NCBI RefSeq assembly: GCF_003010935.1
Contig: NZ_PGGN01000002.1
Coordinates: forward strand, 434,001 to 498,000
Source of the DNA: Phyllobacterium endophyticum
GTDB lineage: Bacteria; Pseudomonadota; Alphaproteobacteria; Rhizobiales; Rhizobiaceae
Length of the DNA: 64,000 nt
Direction: 5' to 3'
Below, piece after piece: positions 1 to 7,876 of the stretch. The notes below the pieces were generated by a model. The model was given only the letters and a program-made list of their open reading frames with translations, did no database searches and was not told the origin of the DNA. The translations under genes and the position numbers were made by a program. The first letter of the stretch is position 1. Every line of letters starts with the position of its first letter.

Positions 1-1002
1 AATAAGGCGCTTCTCGCCAAGCATGGTGTCTCGCTCGCGAGAATCGCCGAAGACAAGGGTGTTCTTCTGAACTTCGAAGCGGCAGTCGCTGGAGGTATTC
101 CAGTGATCAAGGCACTACGCGAGTCCCTTACCGGCAATACGGTTTCACGGGTCTATGGCATCATGAACGGCACCTGCAATTATATCCTGACGCGCATGTG
201 GGACGAGGGGATCTCGTTCGAGGATTGTCTCGCCGATGCCCAGCGCCTCGGCTACGCGGAGGCTGATCCGACGTTCGACATCGAAGGCAATGACACAGCT
301 CACAAGCTCGCGATCCTGACCAGCCTTGCCTTCGGTACGCAAATCAGTGCGGACGATATCTATCTCGAAGGCATAAGCAATATCTCGCTCGCCGACATTA
401 AAGCGGCCGATGAACTTGGCTACCGCATCAAGCTTTTGGGCGTCGCGCTCAAGACCGAGAGTGGCATCGAACAGCGCGTACATCCAACGATGGTTCCGGT
501 CGAATCCGTGATCGCGCAGGTGCATGGCGTCACCAATGCCGTCGCGATCGAGACAGATCTCCTGGGGGAGCTTCTACTGTCCGGTCCAGGCGCGGGCGGC
601 GCTGCGACTGCCTCGGCTGTGATAGGAGATCTGGCGGACATTGCCAAAAGCCGCCCAGGCTTTCAGCATGGGCCGGTATTTGGAACGCCGGCCAGGGCGC
701 TCGCGCCTTACAAGCGCGCCAAGATGCGTGCACATGAGGGCGGTTACTTTATCCGCCTCACCGTTCATGACCGCGCAGGTGTTTTCGCTGCTATCGCCAA
801 ACGCATGGCCGATAACGACATTTCGCTGGAGTCCATCGTTCAGCGACAGAGCGCGACCGACCAACCCGAAGCGACCAAGACGGTTATTCTCGTGACGCAC
901 GAAACGACCGAGGCAGCTGTGAAGAAGGCGCTCGAAGGCATCGTCAAGGACGGGCATGCGACCGACAACCCGCAGATGATCCGGATTGAACGAGCCGGCT
1001 GA
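1..1002 (+). CDS. hom: Homoserine dehydrogenase, C-terminal part (5' end outside window)
   Basis: Reduces aspartate 4-semialdehyde to homoserine with NAD(P)H, the branch point to threonine and methionine. The frame is open from base 1, so roughly the first quarter of the protein is missing; 333 residues remain. Visible are the end of the nucleotide domain (AVAGGIPVIKALRESL, about bases 88-135), the substrate-binding segment MNGTCNYILTRM, the conserved ADPTFDIEGNDTAHKLAIL stretch, and a C-terminal ACT domain (about bases 745-990) for allosteric control, usually by threonine. The gene lies upstream of glpX and recJ on the same strand, an order I recall from other rhizobia. The family call is secure; the allosteric effector is inference. 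Confidence 0.96.
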   Translation, partial: NKALLAKHGVSLARIAEDKGVLLNFEAAVAGGIPVIKALRESLTGNTVSRVYGIMNGTCNYILTRMWDEGISFEDCLADAQRLGYAEADPTFDIEGNDTAHKLAILTSLAFGTQISADDIYLEGISNISLADIKAADELGYRIKLLGVALKTESGIEQRVHPTMVPVESVIAQVHGVTNAVAIETDLLGELLLSGPGAGGAATASAVIGDLADIAKSRPGFQHGPVFGTPARALAPYKRAKMRAHEGGYFIRLTVHDRAGVFAAIAKRMADNDISLESIVQRQSATDQPEATKTVILVTHETTEAAVKKALEGIVKDGHATDNPQMIRIERAG

Positions 1003-1096
1003 ACACCAGGAAAACACCAGCTATAGCGTTTAATCGATTAGCTTTTTTGACGAGGCGGTTTTCTTGGCCGTCTGCTCTTGCCGCTGCGTTTCGACT

Positions 1097-1125
1097 TTGA
1101 CAAAAGGTTTGCATAGCAATGCTAT
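1097..1125 (+). promoter_or_regulatory. Putative sigma-70 promoter of glpX with inverted repeat over the -10
   Basis: TTGACA (1097-1102) is followed after 17 bases by TGCTAT (1120-1125), a good housekeeping promoter match. An inverted repeat, CATAGC-AAT-GCTATG (1112-1126), covers the -10 and could be an operator. A second small inverted repeat, GCATTC-N5-GAATGC (1134-1150), falls in the predicted leader. So glpX probably has its own promoter and is not only read through from hom. Base matches only; no transcription data. Confidence 0.5.
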
Positions 1126-1179
1126 GGAAGGTCGCATTCATCCGGAATGCGGCACGTCCACACCAACGCAGGGATTACT

Positions 1180-2169
1180 ATGCTCAAAACTTCCGACCAC
1201 AACGAAGCAGGTCTCGACCGCATTTTGACGCTCGAACTCGTGCGCGTAACCGAGCGGGCAGCCGTTGCCGCGGCGCGATTGCGGGGGCGCGGCGATGAGA
1301 TGGCAGCGGATCAGGCGGCGGTTGATGCGATGCGCCAGGAACTCAATCGCCTGCCGATATCAGGCACAGTCGTAATCGGCGAGGGCGAGCGCGACGAAGC
1401 GCCGATGCTCTACATTGGCGAGGAAGTCGGTACACGCAACGGACCGGAAGTCGATATCGCGCTCGATCCGCTGGAAGGCACAACCATTTGCGCCAAGAAC
1501 CTGCCCAATTCGCTCGCCGTTATTGCCATTGCCGAAAAGGGTAACCTTCTCTACGCACCCGATGTTTACATGGAAAAAATCGCCGTGGGACCCGGCTACC
1601 CTGCCGGGATCATCAATCTGGACGCGCCTGCCATCGAGAACATCATGGCTGTGGCCAAGGCCAAGGGCGTGCCAGTCAATGAAATCACCGCCTGCATCAT
1701 GGATCGTCCCCGTCATGCCCGGCTGATCGAGGAAGTGCGCGCAACCGGCGCCGCCATCCGCCTGATCGGCGATGGCGACGTGGCTGGCGTCATCCACACG
1801 ACCGATCCTGACGAAACCGGCATCGACATCTATATCGGCATCGGTGGTGCACCGGAGGGCGTACTTGCGGCTGCTGCATTGCGTTGCATCGGTGGTCAGA
1901 TGCAAGGCCGCCTGCAGTTGAACAGCGACGACAAGATTGCCCGCGCCGCCAAGATGGGTATAAGCAATCCGAAGAAGATCTACACCATGGAAGAGATGGC
2001 AAAGGGCGATGTGCTGTTTGCCGCAACGGGCGTTACGGATGGCAACCTGTTATCCGGTGTGAAATTCGCCCGGGATTACATCGAGACCCATACGGTGGTC
2101 ATGCGGTCTCATTCCCAAACGGTCCGGGAGATCAAGGCAAAACATCAGGATATGGCGAAGTTCCAATAG
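1180..2169 (+). CDS. glpX: Class II fructose-1,6-bisphosphatase
   Basis: Hydrolyses fructose 1,6-bisphosphate to fructose 6-phosphate in gluconeogenesis, with Mg2+ or Mn2+, in the cytoplasm. The family signature is clear: GEGERDEAPML near residues 68-77 and the metal and phosphate site DPLEGTT at 96-102, followed by the typical NLPNSLAVIA region. The length of 329 residues is normal. An in-frame ATG at 1147 exists, but the ATG at 1180 has a ribosome site (AGGGA, about 6 bases upstream) and gives the usual N-terminus MLKTSDHNEAGLDRILTLEL, so I place the start there. A promoter precedes the gene and a strong terminator follows it, so it looks monocistronic. Confidence 0.96.
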   Translation: MLKTSDHNEAGLDRILTLELVRVTERAAVAAARLRGRGDEMAADQAAVDAMRQELNRLPISGTVVIGEGERDEAPMLYIGEEVGTRNGPEVDIALDPLEGTTICAKNLPNSLAVIAIAEKGNLLYAPDVYMEKIAVGPGYPAGIINLDAPAIENIMAVAKAKGVPVNEITACIMDRPRHARLIEEVRATGAAIRLIGDGDVAGVIHTTDPDETGIDIYIGIGGAPEGVLAAAALRCIGGQMQGRLQLNSDDKIARAAKMGISNPKKIYTMEEMAKGDVLFAATGVTDGNLLSGVKFARDYIETHTVVMRSHSQTVREIKAKHQDMAKFQ

Positions 2170-2199
2170 GAAAATCGTTCCGGACGACCTGGAGCATCC

Positions 2200-2231
2200 A
2201 AGCTGCCGGTTCAAAGACCGGCAGCTTTTTT
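2200..2231 (+). terminator. Rho-independent terminator of glpX
   Basis: Perfect 11-bp stem (AAGCTGCCGGT with ACCGGCAGCTT) around the 6-base loop TCAAAG, running into six T residues, 31 bases after the glpX stop. This is the best intrinsic terminator in the first 30 kb. Confidence 0.93.
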
Positions 2232-2325
2232 AATCCTGTTTACTGACAAATGCTGCTGTACCCTATTGGAACGACAGTATTTTTGCTATTTTGGTTTCAG
2301 AGGGATTTATTCAGTCGGAACAGCC

Positions 2326-2934
2326 ATGAATATGCAACGAAGAATAGCCAGTTGCGCATTGTCAGGGGTTTTGGGTCTGGTCCAGATCCCGGCGTCGCAT
2401 GCGCAGGAGGTAGACCCTGATCTCATTCAAGGCTATCGCTCCGGGGATATTCTGAATAGCTTGCCCGACACATCCGGTCCATTCACCGTCATCAGCCGCA
2501 ACAGCGATCCCCAGAACTTCAGCGCGACCGTCGAATATGGCGGCGTCGATGCACGCGCGATCGTGTCGATCAACGGCGTCAGGGCAAGCAACGTGCCCGG
2601 CATCTATCCGGTCAGGGATGGGCCAGACGACCCCGTCGTGCGCAGCCTTCTCGACCAGGCTTTTCAGTATCACAGCACCCAGCCCGGCCAGATAGCGCAG
2701 CGGACGAATGTGAGCTATGGCAACCGCGCCATGGCCTGCGTCAGTTCCGATGATCCGCAGAAGAAAGACGACTTCCTGGTTTGCGCCACAGGCGTCCTCG
2801 GAAGATACCTGCTTATCCAGCCCGTCATCAATTACAGGCTGAGTTCCAAGGAGGTCGTTGATCGCCAGCTTACGGACTTCGCGTCGTCAGTCGCTTCCAC
2901 GGTGAGTGCTCTCGCTCTATCGCCCGGAAACTGA
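2326..2934 (+). CDS. Secreted protein of unknown function
   Basis: A 202-residue protein I do not recognise. The N-terminus is a Sec signal peptide: basic start MNMQRR, a hydrophobic run, and a likely cut after PASHA before QEVDPD. The mature part is about 180 residues, soluble looking, with two well separated cysteines (in ACVSS and LVCATG) that could form a disulfide in the periplasm. The frame also allows a TTG start at 2266, but the ATG at 2326 sits right before the signal peptide. It stands alone between the glpX terminator and recJ. Confidence 0.7.
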   Translation: MNMQRRIASCALSGVLGLVQIPASHAQEVDPDLIQGYRSGDILNSLPDTSGPFTVISRNSDPQNFSATVEYGGVDARAIVSINGVRASNVPGIYPVRDGPDDPVVRSLLDQAFQYHSTQPGQIAQRTNVSYGNRAMACVSSDDPQKKDDFLVCATGVLGRYLLIQPVINYRLSSKEVVDRQLTDFASSVASTVSALALSPGN

Positions 2935-3009
2935 GCGTTTGCAGCAAATGCCGTTGGATAGGCCCTTCGGAGGATTGCAATCATTGCCGCCGAATGATTA
3001 ACCGGAGCG

Positions 3010-4800
3010 ATGATAGCTGAACGGCTTTTTCTCGGCGTTGAACAATCCGCAACTGGTCTGAGATGGATCGACCGGCTTGGCCAACGCGAGGCCAATGTAG
3101 CGCTCGCCATGGCTCAGAACCACGGTTTCCCCGATCTGGTAACACGGGTCCTGGCGGGAAGGGGCGTCGGTCTGGATGACGCCTCGGCCTTCATGGAGCC
3201 GACGATCAAGAGCCTGATGCCTGACCCCGAGTCGCTGACCGACATGAGCAAGGCGGCGGAACGCATTGCCAAGGCAGTCGCGAATCGGGAAAAGGTCGCT
3301 ATCTTCGGCGATTATGATGTCGATGGCGCCTGTTCTTCTGCGATCCTGTCGCGCTTTCTCGGCCACTATGGCATTGCCAACCGGATTTACATCCCTGACC
3401 GGATTTTCGAAGGCTACGGCCCCAATCCTGCTGCCATGCAGGAACTGGCGGGGCAGGCGTCCCTGATCGTGACCGTGGACTGCGGTACCAATAGCGCAGC
3501 GGCAATCGTGGCGGCCAGAGACGCCGGTGCCGATGTGGTGGTGCTAGATCATCATCAGGTCGGCGGCGAATTGCCCGAAGCGGCGCACGCGGTGGTCAAT
3601 CCCAATCGTGAGGACGACTTGTCAGGACAAGGTCATCTATGCGCCGCTGGCGTCGTATTCCTGACGTTGGTGCAGATTTCGCGGGTGCTGCGCGAACAGC
3701 ACGCAGGCACAGTTGGACCGGGTCCGGACCTCTTGTCGTTACTCGACCTCGTGGCCCTTGCCACCGTGTGCGATGTGGTGCCGCTGAAGGAGCTCAACCG
3801 TGCTTTCGTGGTGAAAGGTATCCTCGTTGCGCGAGCCCAGCAGAACGCCGGACTTGCGGCGCTGGCCCGGGTATCGCGCATCGGTGAGCCGCTAAATGCC
3901 TTTCATTTCGCATACTTAGTCGGTCCACGCATCAATGCTGGCGGGCGGATCGGCGATGCGGGGCTCGGCGCCAGGCTACTGACGCTGGATGATCCGAACG
4001 AGGCGATGCGCATTGCCGAAGAGCTCGACCGGCTGAACCAGGAACGCCAGGCGATGGAAACGATCATGCTGGAACAGGCGGAAGCGGAGGCAATGGCGGA
4101 GCTTTCGACGGCGACCGGACCGGCCATTCTGGTGACCGCCAATGACGAGTGGCACCCCGGCATCGTCGGGTTGATTGCGGCGCGGCTGAAAGAGAGGACG
4201 CGCCGCCCGACCTTCGCCATCGCATTCAACGCCAGTGGAACGGGCAGCGGCTCCGGCCGCTCGATCAACGGTTTCGACCTTGGAAAACTGGTACGGAGCG
4301 CCGTAGAACAGGGACTCCTGATCAAGGGCGGCGGTCATGCGATGGCAGCGGGAATCACCGTAGAACGCAGTAAAATGGGCGCTTTGCGGGCGTTTTTCGA
4401 GGAAAGCGCCAGTGAAATGGTCGGTCATCTGCGCGGCAACGCATCCCTTGCCATAGACGGCGCGCTGAGCGCTGCCGGCGCTACGGTTCCGCTCTACGAA
4501 ACCATGGAAAGGGCGGGTCCTTTCGGATCCGGGCACCCCCAGCCAGTGCTGGTTCTGCCGCATCACAGGCTCGTAGACGCGAGGACTGTCGGCACGAGCC
4601 ATGTGAAGGTCACGCTGGAAGGCGCGGATGGCAAACGCATCAACGCGATAGCGTTCCGGGCCGTCGGAAGTCCGCTCGGAGACTTCCTTTTCCGGGAACT
4701 CGGCCAGTCGCTGCACGTGGCTGGGAACCTTGCGCTCAACCATTGGAACGGGTCGACAAGCACGCAATTTCGCATCCTGGACGCTGCCAAAGCACTTTGA
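3010..4800 (+). CDS. recJ: Single-stranded-DNA-specific exonuclease RecJ
   Basis: Degrades single-stranded DNA 5' to 3' in recombination repair, mismatch repair and the RecF pathway. The 596-residue protein has the DHH phosphoesterase motifs: GDYDVDGA (100-107), VDCGT (156-160) and DHH (180-182), then the DHHA1 part with GGGHAMAAG near residue 440, and an OB-like C-terminus. Length is typical. The start ATG gives the normal N-terminus (RxxGLxWIDR type). It follows glpX in the usual rhizobial order. A separate LexA-controlled polymerase gene begins 130 bases downstream. Confidence 0.96.
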   Translation: MIAERLFLGVEQSATGLRWIDRLGQREANVALAMAQNHGFPDLVTRVLAGRGVGLDDASAFMEPTIKSLMPDPESLTDMSKAAERIAKAVANREKVAIFGDYDVDGACSSAILSRFLGHYGIANRIYIPDRIFEGYGPNPAAMQELAGQASLIVTVDCGTNSAAAIVAARDAGADVVVLDHHQVGGELPEAAHAVVNPNREDDLSGQGHLCAAGVVFLTLVQISRVLREQHAGTVGPGPDLLSLLDLVALATVCDVVPLKELNRAFVVKGILVARAQQNAGLAALARVSRIGEPLNAFHFAYLVGPRINAGGRIGDAGLGARLLTLDDPNEAMRIAEELDRLNQERQAMETIMLEQAEAEAMAELSTATGPAILVTANDEWHPGIVGLIAARLKERTRRPTFAIAFNASGTGSGSGRSINGFDLGKLVRSAVEQGLLIKGGGHAMAAGITVERSKMGALRAFFEESASEMVGHLRGNASLAIDGALSAAGATVPLYETMERAGPFGSGHPQPVLVLPHHRLVDARTVGTSHVKVTLEGADGKRINAIAFRAVGSPLGDFLFRELGQSLHVAGNLALNHWNGSTSTQFRILDAAKAL

Positions 4801-4818
4801 AAATCGCAGATTACCGGC

Positions 4819-4860
4819 CATTCTTGTGCGAGATCGGGACATTCTTGTGCAAGAATTGGA
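4819..4860. repeat. Two-copy 21-bp tandem repeat
   Basis: CATTCTTGTGC occurs at 4819-4829 and again at 4840-4850, exactly 21 bases apart, with partly similar tails. The second copy starts a small inverted repeat, TTCTTG-TG-CAAGAA (4842-4855). It lies between the recJ stop and the LexA box. It could be a regulator site or chance; nothing further is visible. Confidence 0.45.
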
Positions 4861-4911
4861 GAAACTTATCCTCATTTCCCAAAAATCCTGTTCCAATTTT
4901 CCGCTATCCAT

Positions 4912-4926
4912 GTTCTAGTTTTGTTC
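4912..4926 (+). promoter_or_regulatory. LexA (SOS) box, alphaproteobacterial type
   Basis: GTTC (4912-4915), seven bases, GTTC (4923-4926): an exact match to the direct-repeat LexA site of alphaproteobacteria. The second GTTC also starts a perfect inverted repeat, GTTCTC-AGAT-GAGAAC (4923-4938). The site is 4 bases before the first possible start codon of the Y-family polymerase and 19 before the next. A weak -10 (CTATCC, 4904-4909) would place the transcription start inside the box, fitting repression by LexA. Confidence 0.75.
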
Positions 4927-4930
4927 TCAG

Positions 4931-6190
4931 ATGAGAACTTTGAAAATGCGTAAACCGACCCATACCGAGAAACTGTATCTGGATTTCGACAGCTTCTTTG
5001 CAAGCGCCGAGCAACAGCTCGATCCGGCGCTGCGAGGACGTCCGGTTGCAGTTGTGCCGCTTGACTCGCCTCATACGAGTGTCATCGCCGCGAGCCGCCA
5101 GGCGAAGCCCTTCGGTGTCAAGACAGGCACGTCGGTGAAGGAGGCCAGGGAAAAATGTCCCGATATCGTCTTTGTCGAGGCACGACCGGACGTATACGTA
5201 AAGTTGCATAATCGTATACTCGAGACGATCGAGCGCTGCGTGCCAATCGCCGCCGTCCGCTCCATAGACGAGGTGGCTTGCAACCTCTTGCAATCGGAAG
5301 CACGTGACGCGCCCGGCCTTGCGGCGCGTATCAAGCGGGCCTTGCATGGCGAGATAGGTCCGGTCCTTACCTGTTCGATCGGCATTTCAGTCAACGAGTT
5401 GCTCGCCAAGATCGCAGCGGAGATGGAGAAGCCGGACGGTTTCGTGCGTCTGGATCACGAGGACTTGCCCGGTCGGCTGCTCGATCTGGGGCTGCGCGAT
5501 TTGCCGGGGATTTCCAAGGGCATGGAGACGCGCTTGAGCGAGGCCGGCGTGAGCGACATTGCCGGTCTGTGGAGCCTCGCACCTAAACATGCCCGCGCCA
5601 TCTGGAACAGCGTCGAGGGTGAGCGCTTCGTCGCGGCGCTGCATGGTTACGCGGTGGAAAAAGCGGACACGGTCAAGCGCATGTTCGGCCACGGCCGCAA
5701 CCTGCCGCCCGACTGGCGTGCGCCGGAAAAGGTGTTGCAATGCGCAAGGCTTCTGAGCTTGAGCGCCGCTCGACGCCTGCGCCGCTCGCATTATCGCGCG
5801 GGCGCCATGAGCTACACTGTCGGCGTTCGGCGCGACAGCCGCGTGACGCTGGAGGGCCAGTTCCGCCCGGCGCGCGACGACCACACTTTTCTCAAGTGCC
5901 TCAATGATTTGCACGCGAAGATGATAGCGCAAGGTGAGATGCGCAATATCAGCTCGGTGACCGTGGTGCTGCACGATCTTTCGTCGGAAGAGGAGGCGAG
6001 CCGGGACCTTTTCGATACGCGGACAAGCGTGAATCAGCGCGGCCAGTGGGAGCGTGTGTCGGACGTTCTCGACAAGATACGCGTGCAGCACGGTTCGAAG
6101 GCGCTCAATCTCGGTTTGACCAATGGGCCGGGGAATTATATCGGCTCCAAGATCGCATTTGGCCGGATCCCCGAGGCGGAGGATTTCTGA
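4931..6190 (+). CDS. Y-family DNA polymerase (DinB-like translesion polymerase)
   Basis: A 419-residue error-prone polymerase that copies past DNA lesions. Palm residues are intact: LDFDSFFASAEQ (metal Asp 18 and 20) and SIDE (Asp 113, Glu 114). The fingers segment AKPFGVKTG, a helix-hairpin-helix thumb (LRDLPGISKGMETRLSEAGV) and a little-finger domain follow. It is a divergent member, not the plain dinB: the active-site context is SIDEVACN, not SIDEAYLD, and the C-terminus ends in YIGSKIAFGRIPE. The start is uncertain; ATG 4946 is also possible and lies farther from the LexA box. No obvious ribosome site marks either one. SOS control is strongly suggested. I do not assign a symbol because several dinB paralogs occur in rhizobia. 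Confidence 0.88.
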   Translation: MRTLKMRKPTHTEKLYLDFDSFFASAEQQLDPALRGRPVAVVPLDSPHTSVIAASRQAKPFGVKTGTSVKEAREKCPDIVFVEARPDVYVKLHNRILETIERCVPIAAVRSIDEVACNLLQSEARDAPGLAARIKRALHGEIGPVLTCSIGISVNELLAKIAAEMEKPDGFVRLDHEDLPGRLLDLGLRDLPGISKGMETRLSEAGVSDIAGLWSLAPKHARAIWNSVEGERFVAALHGYAVEKADTVKRMFGHGRNLPPDWRAPEKVLQCARLLSLSAARRLRRSHYRAGAMSYTVGVRRDSRVTLEGQFRPARDDHTFLKCLNDLHAKMIAQGEMRNISSVTVVLHDLSSEEEASRDLFDTRTSVNQRGQWERVSDVLDKIRVQHGSKALNLGLTNGPGNYIGSKIAFGRIPEAEDF

Positions 6191-6459
6191 GGGTGTGGCG
6201 TTTATCGCCCGCCTTGTCGGGAGAAAGGGTTTTCAGCATCTTAGCCCTCGCTAAGTGCTAAAATTGCCAGAGAGGGATTTGCCTCACTGAGCTACCCCCT
6301 CACTTGGATTTTCCCTGGATTTAGCAAAGAGGCTAGATCCAGGGAAATCCTTTCTCTCCCACAAGGGAGATAGCCATTGGGACCGCGGCAAAGCGGATGT
6401 CAAAGCGCGGTCACCGTGCTAAGGCGGTGCTGAACCGAACCGCACAGGAGGAGACAGAG
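6191..6459. other. Intergenic spacer with hairpins
   Basis: No gene is seen. It holds a small inverted repeat, CTTAGC-CCTC-GCTAAG (6240-6255), and a long hairpin at 6306-6350 that may end transcription of the polymerase. The mix of hairpins and short repeated motifs (TTAGC, GCTAA, CCCTC) resembles dispersed intergenic repeats of rhizobial genomes, but no second copy is present in this window. Confidence 0.4.
6306..6355 (+). terminator. Long hairpin, probable terminator
   Basis: Left arm 6306-6325 and right arm 6332-6350 pair over 18-19 positions with one mismatch and one bulge around the loop AAAGAG. The tail is TTTCTCT, so the T-run is imperfect. It lies about 115 bases after the polymerase gene, the only upstream gene on this strand. 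It could also be part of a dispersed repeat. Confidence 0.5.
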
Positions 6460-6657
6460 ATGCGAATCGTCAAGCTTGCCGTCCTTGTGGCCCTTTCCTT
6501 GCCTGCCGGCTGCAGCAGCACGGGTAGCAGCGCGAGCAATAGCTGGCAGCGCGTGGAGAATTATTTCATGAACCCGGCACGCTCCTGTGCCTCCGGCTAC
6601 TACGACTGCAGCCTGCGCACCAGCAACAGGGCGCGCGATGAAAGCAGACGCCACTGA
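6460..6657 (+). CDS. Small lipoprotein
   Basis: 65 residues. The start ATG at 6460 follows a strong ribosome site (AGGAGGAG, about 7 bases away). The N-terminus MRIVKLAVLVALSLPAGC is a lipoprotein signal with lipobox LPAG and the lipidated Cys at residue 18, followed by a Ser-rich linker and a short domain with two cysteines. Length and shape resemble entericidin-like or other small outer-membrane lipoproteins, but I cannot name a family. It ends one base before the convergent membrane protein gene. Confidence 0.7.
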   Translation: MRIVKLAVLVALSLPAGCSSTGSSASNSWQRVENYFMNPARSCASGYYDCSLRTSNRARDESRRH

Positions 6658-6658
6658 A

Positions 6659-7447
6659 TCACTGCGGCGCGGTCTGGCCTGGCGGCGGCAAGGCGGCGAT
6701 CTGTTCCAGCAGCCGCAGGAACGGACCGGGGCTGAGTTCCGCCGGCTGGATGTAGGGGTTGGAGAAGGCGTAGATCAGAAACAGGATAACGCCGGTATAG
6801 GCGCCGAAAAGCGAGATCAGAATGATATTGCGGTGCGTCGGCGGATAAGAATAATAGGCTACCGCGATGAAGATCACCCCGGAAATGGCGGCGAACCAGA
6901 ATATCCCGTTGAGGGCATCGGCAACTGTGCTCTCGCGCTTGGTGCGGCTTTCCGAGACAAGATAGATCCGGTCGAGCATGTGACCGCGCAAGCTTTGCTG
7001 GCGCGGGTTGGTGGGCACCAGATCAAGTATCGCGCGATAGGATTCATCCCACTGTGCCCAGGCTTCCGGCGAAAGCCGGTTGGTCTCGCCCAGTCCACGC
7101 CACTCCTTTTCGATGACGACGCGGACATAGTCGGAGAGCTCCTTCTGAATATTCACCTTCTCGGTGTCGCCATAGCGCCCGGCATCGAAATAGATGTCGG
7201 CGATGGCATTGGCCTCGGTAGCGGTCTGCAGCCGGAGTTGCTGATAGCTGAACATTTCCTGCGCAAAGACCAGCGCCAGGATCAGCCCGTGCATGGCAGA
7301 GACTCGGAAGACGACTGAACTTGCGAGGTCCCTTTCATGGCTCTCGTGCTCATTGCCACTCATCCAGCGCATGAGAAAATAACAGGCGAGGGTGAGCGCA
7401 ATCGTTGCGCCGACGAAAATGGCACCGATAAGAATTCCCAACACCAT
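6659..7447 (-). CDS. DUF4239 (bestrophin-like domain) membrane protein
   Basis: 262 residues with membrane segments near residues 3-25, 48-66, 178-200 and 208-230, the first and second pairs separated by a soluble helical region. The fold pattern and the segment EANAIADIYFDAGR match the DUF4239 family, whose members resemble bestrophin channels; transport function is not proven. ATG 7447 is chosen because GGGAG stands 8 bases before it; an upstream in-frame ATG (7546) lacks a site. It stands alone on the minus strand. Confidence 0.75.
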   Translation of the reverse strand: MVLGILIGAIFVGATIALTLACYFLMRWMSGNEHESHERDLASSVVFRVSAMHGLILALVFAQEMFSYQQLRLQTATEANAIADIYFDAGRYGDTEKVNIQKELSDYVRVVIEKEWRGLGETNRLSPEAWAQWDESYRAILDLVPTNPRQQSLRGHMLDRIYLVSESRTKRESTVADALNGIFWFAAISGVIFIAVAYYSYPPTHRNIILISLFGAYTGVILFLIYAFSNPYIQPAELSPGPFLRLLEQIAALPPPGQTAPQ

Positions 7448-7876
7448 ACATGTCTCCCGCCAGACGGTTCGTTCGGTGAGTTGTCGCGCGCTGAAAGCGG
7501 CGAGCACAGCGAAACCGCTACAACCGTGGTATCCCCAGGGTAGCAATGTACGGGGTTTTTGCGGAAAGGCTACCTGGGACTCATCTGAGCGTGTAGCCCC
7601 TGATCAGCCCTTTGGGCCCCAAGCCTGCCGCTTCGAGGATGAGTGCTGCCACGGCCTCTGCTTGCGAGATCATGAGACGTTTTGTCTGCTTGCTCGGACA
7701 CATCGCCCACGAAGTCGGCGGGTCCGTTGTCAAGCTGCGACCCGGTCATTCAATACGTTGATCGGAGTTTCTGAGACACGGCACGTTAGATCAGCGACGC
7801 GACTTTTTTCCGTGTAGATTATAGTTCAGGTGAGCTATCGCCGAAAACGGGATTCTTTACGGGAGGGAAGAGATCG
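7448..7876. other. 429-bp spacer without an intact gene
   Basis: It separates two divergent genes, so both promoters should lie here, but I see no convincing -35/-10 pair. It holds a 54-codon stretch open on the minus strand (7581-7745) that looks like a leftover gene end, listed separately. The last bases, GGGAGGGAAGAG, are the ribosome site of the next gene. Confidence 0.5.
7581..7745 (-). pseudogene. Possible gene remnant (C-terminal fragment)
   Basis: Between an upstream stop and the TGA at 7581-7583 the minus strand reads a protein-like sequence ending AAGLGPKGLIRGYTLR, with an internal ATG at 7673 (30 codons). Composition looks like real protein, but there is no ribosome site and no full domain. 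It may be the end of a deleted gene or a very small gene; I do not recognise the family. Confidence 0.25.

Noticed and set aside
1003..1060. Possible terminator after hom (AGC/GCT around the T-run at about 1042)
   Set aside because: The stem is only 3-4 bp and the T-run could be chance.
4889..4900. GTTCCAATTTTC as a second LexA box before the polymerase
   Set aside because: The second half does not match GTTC; only 4912-4926 fits.
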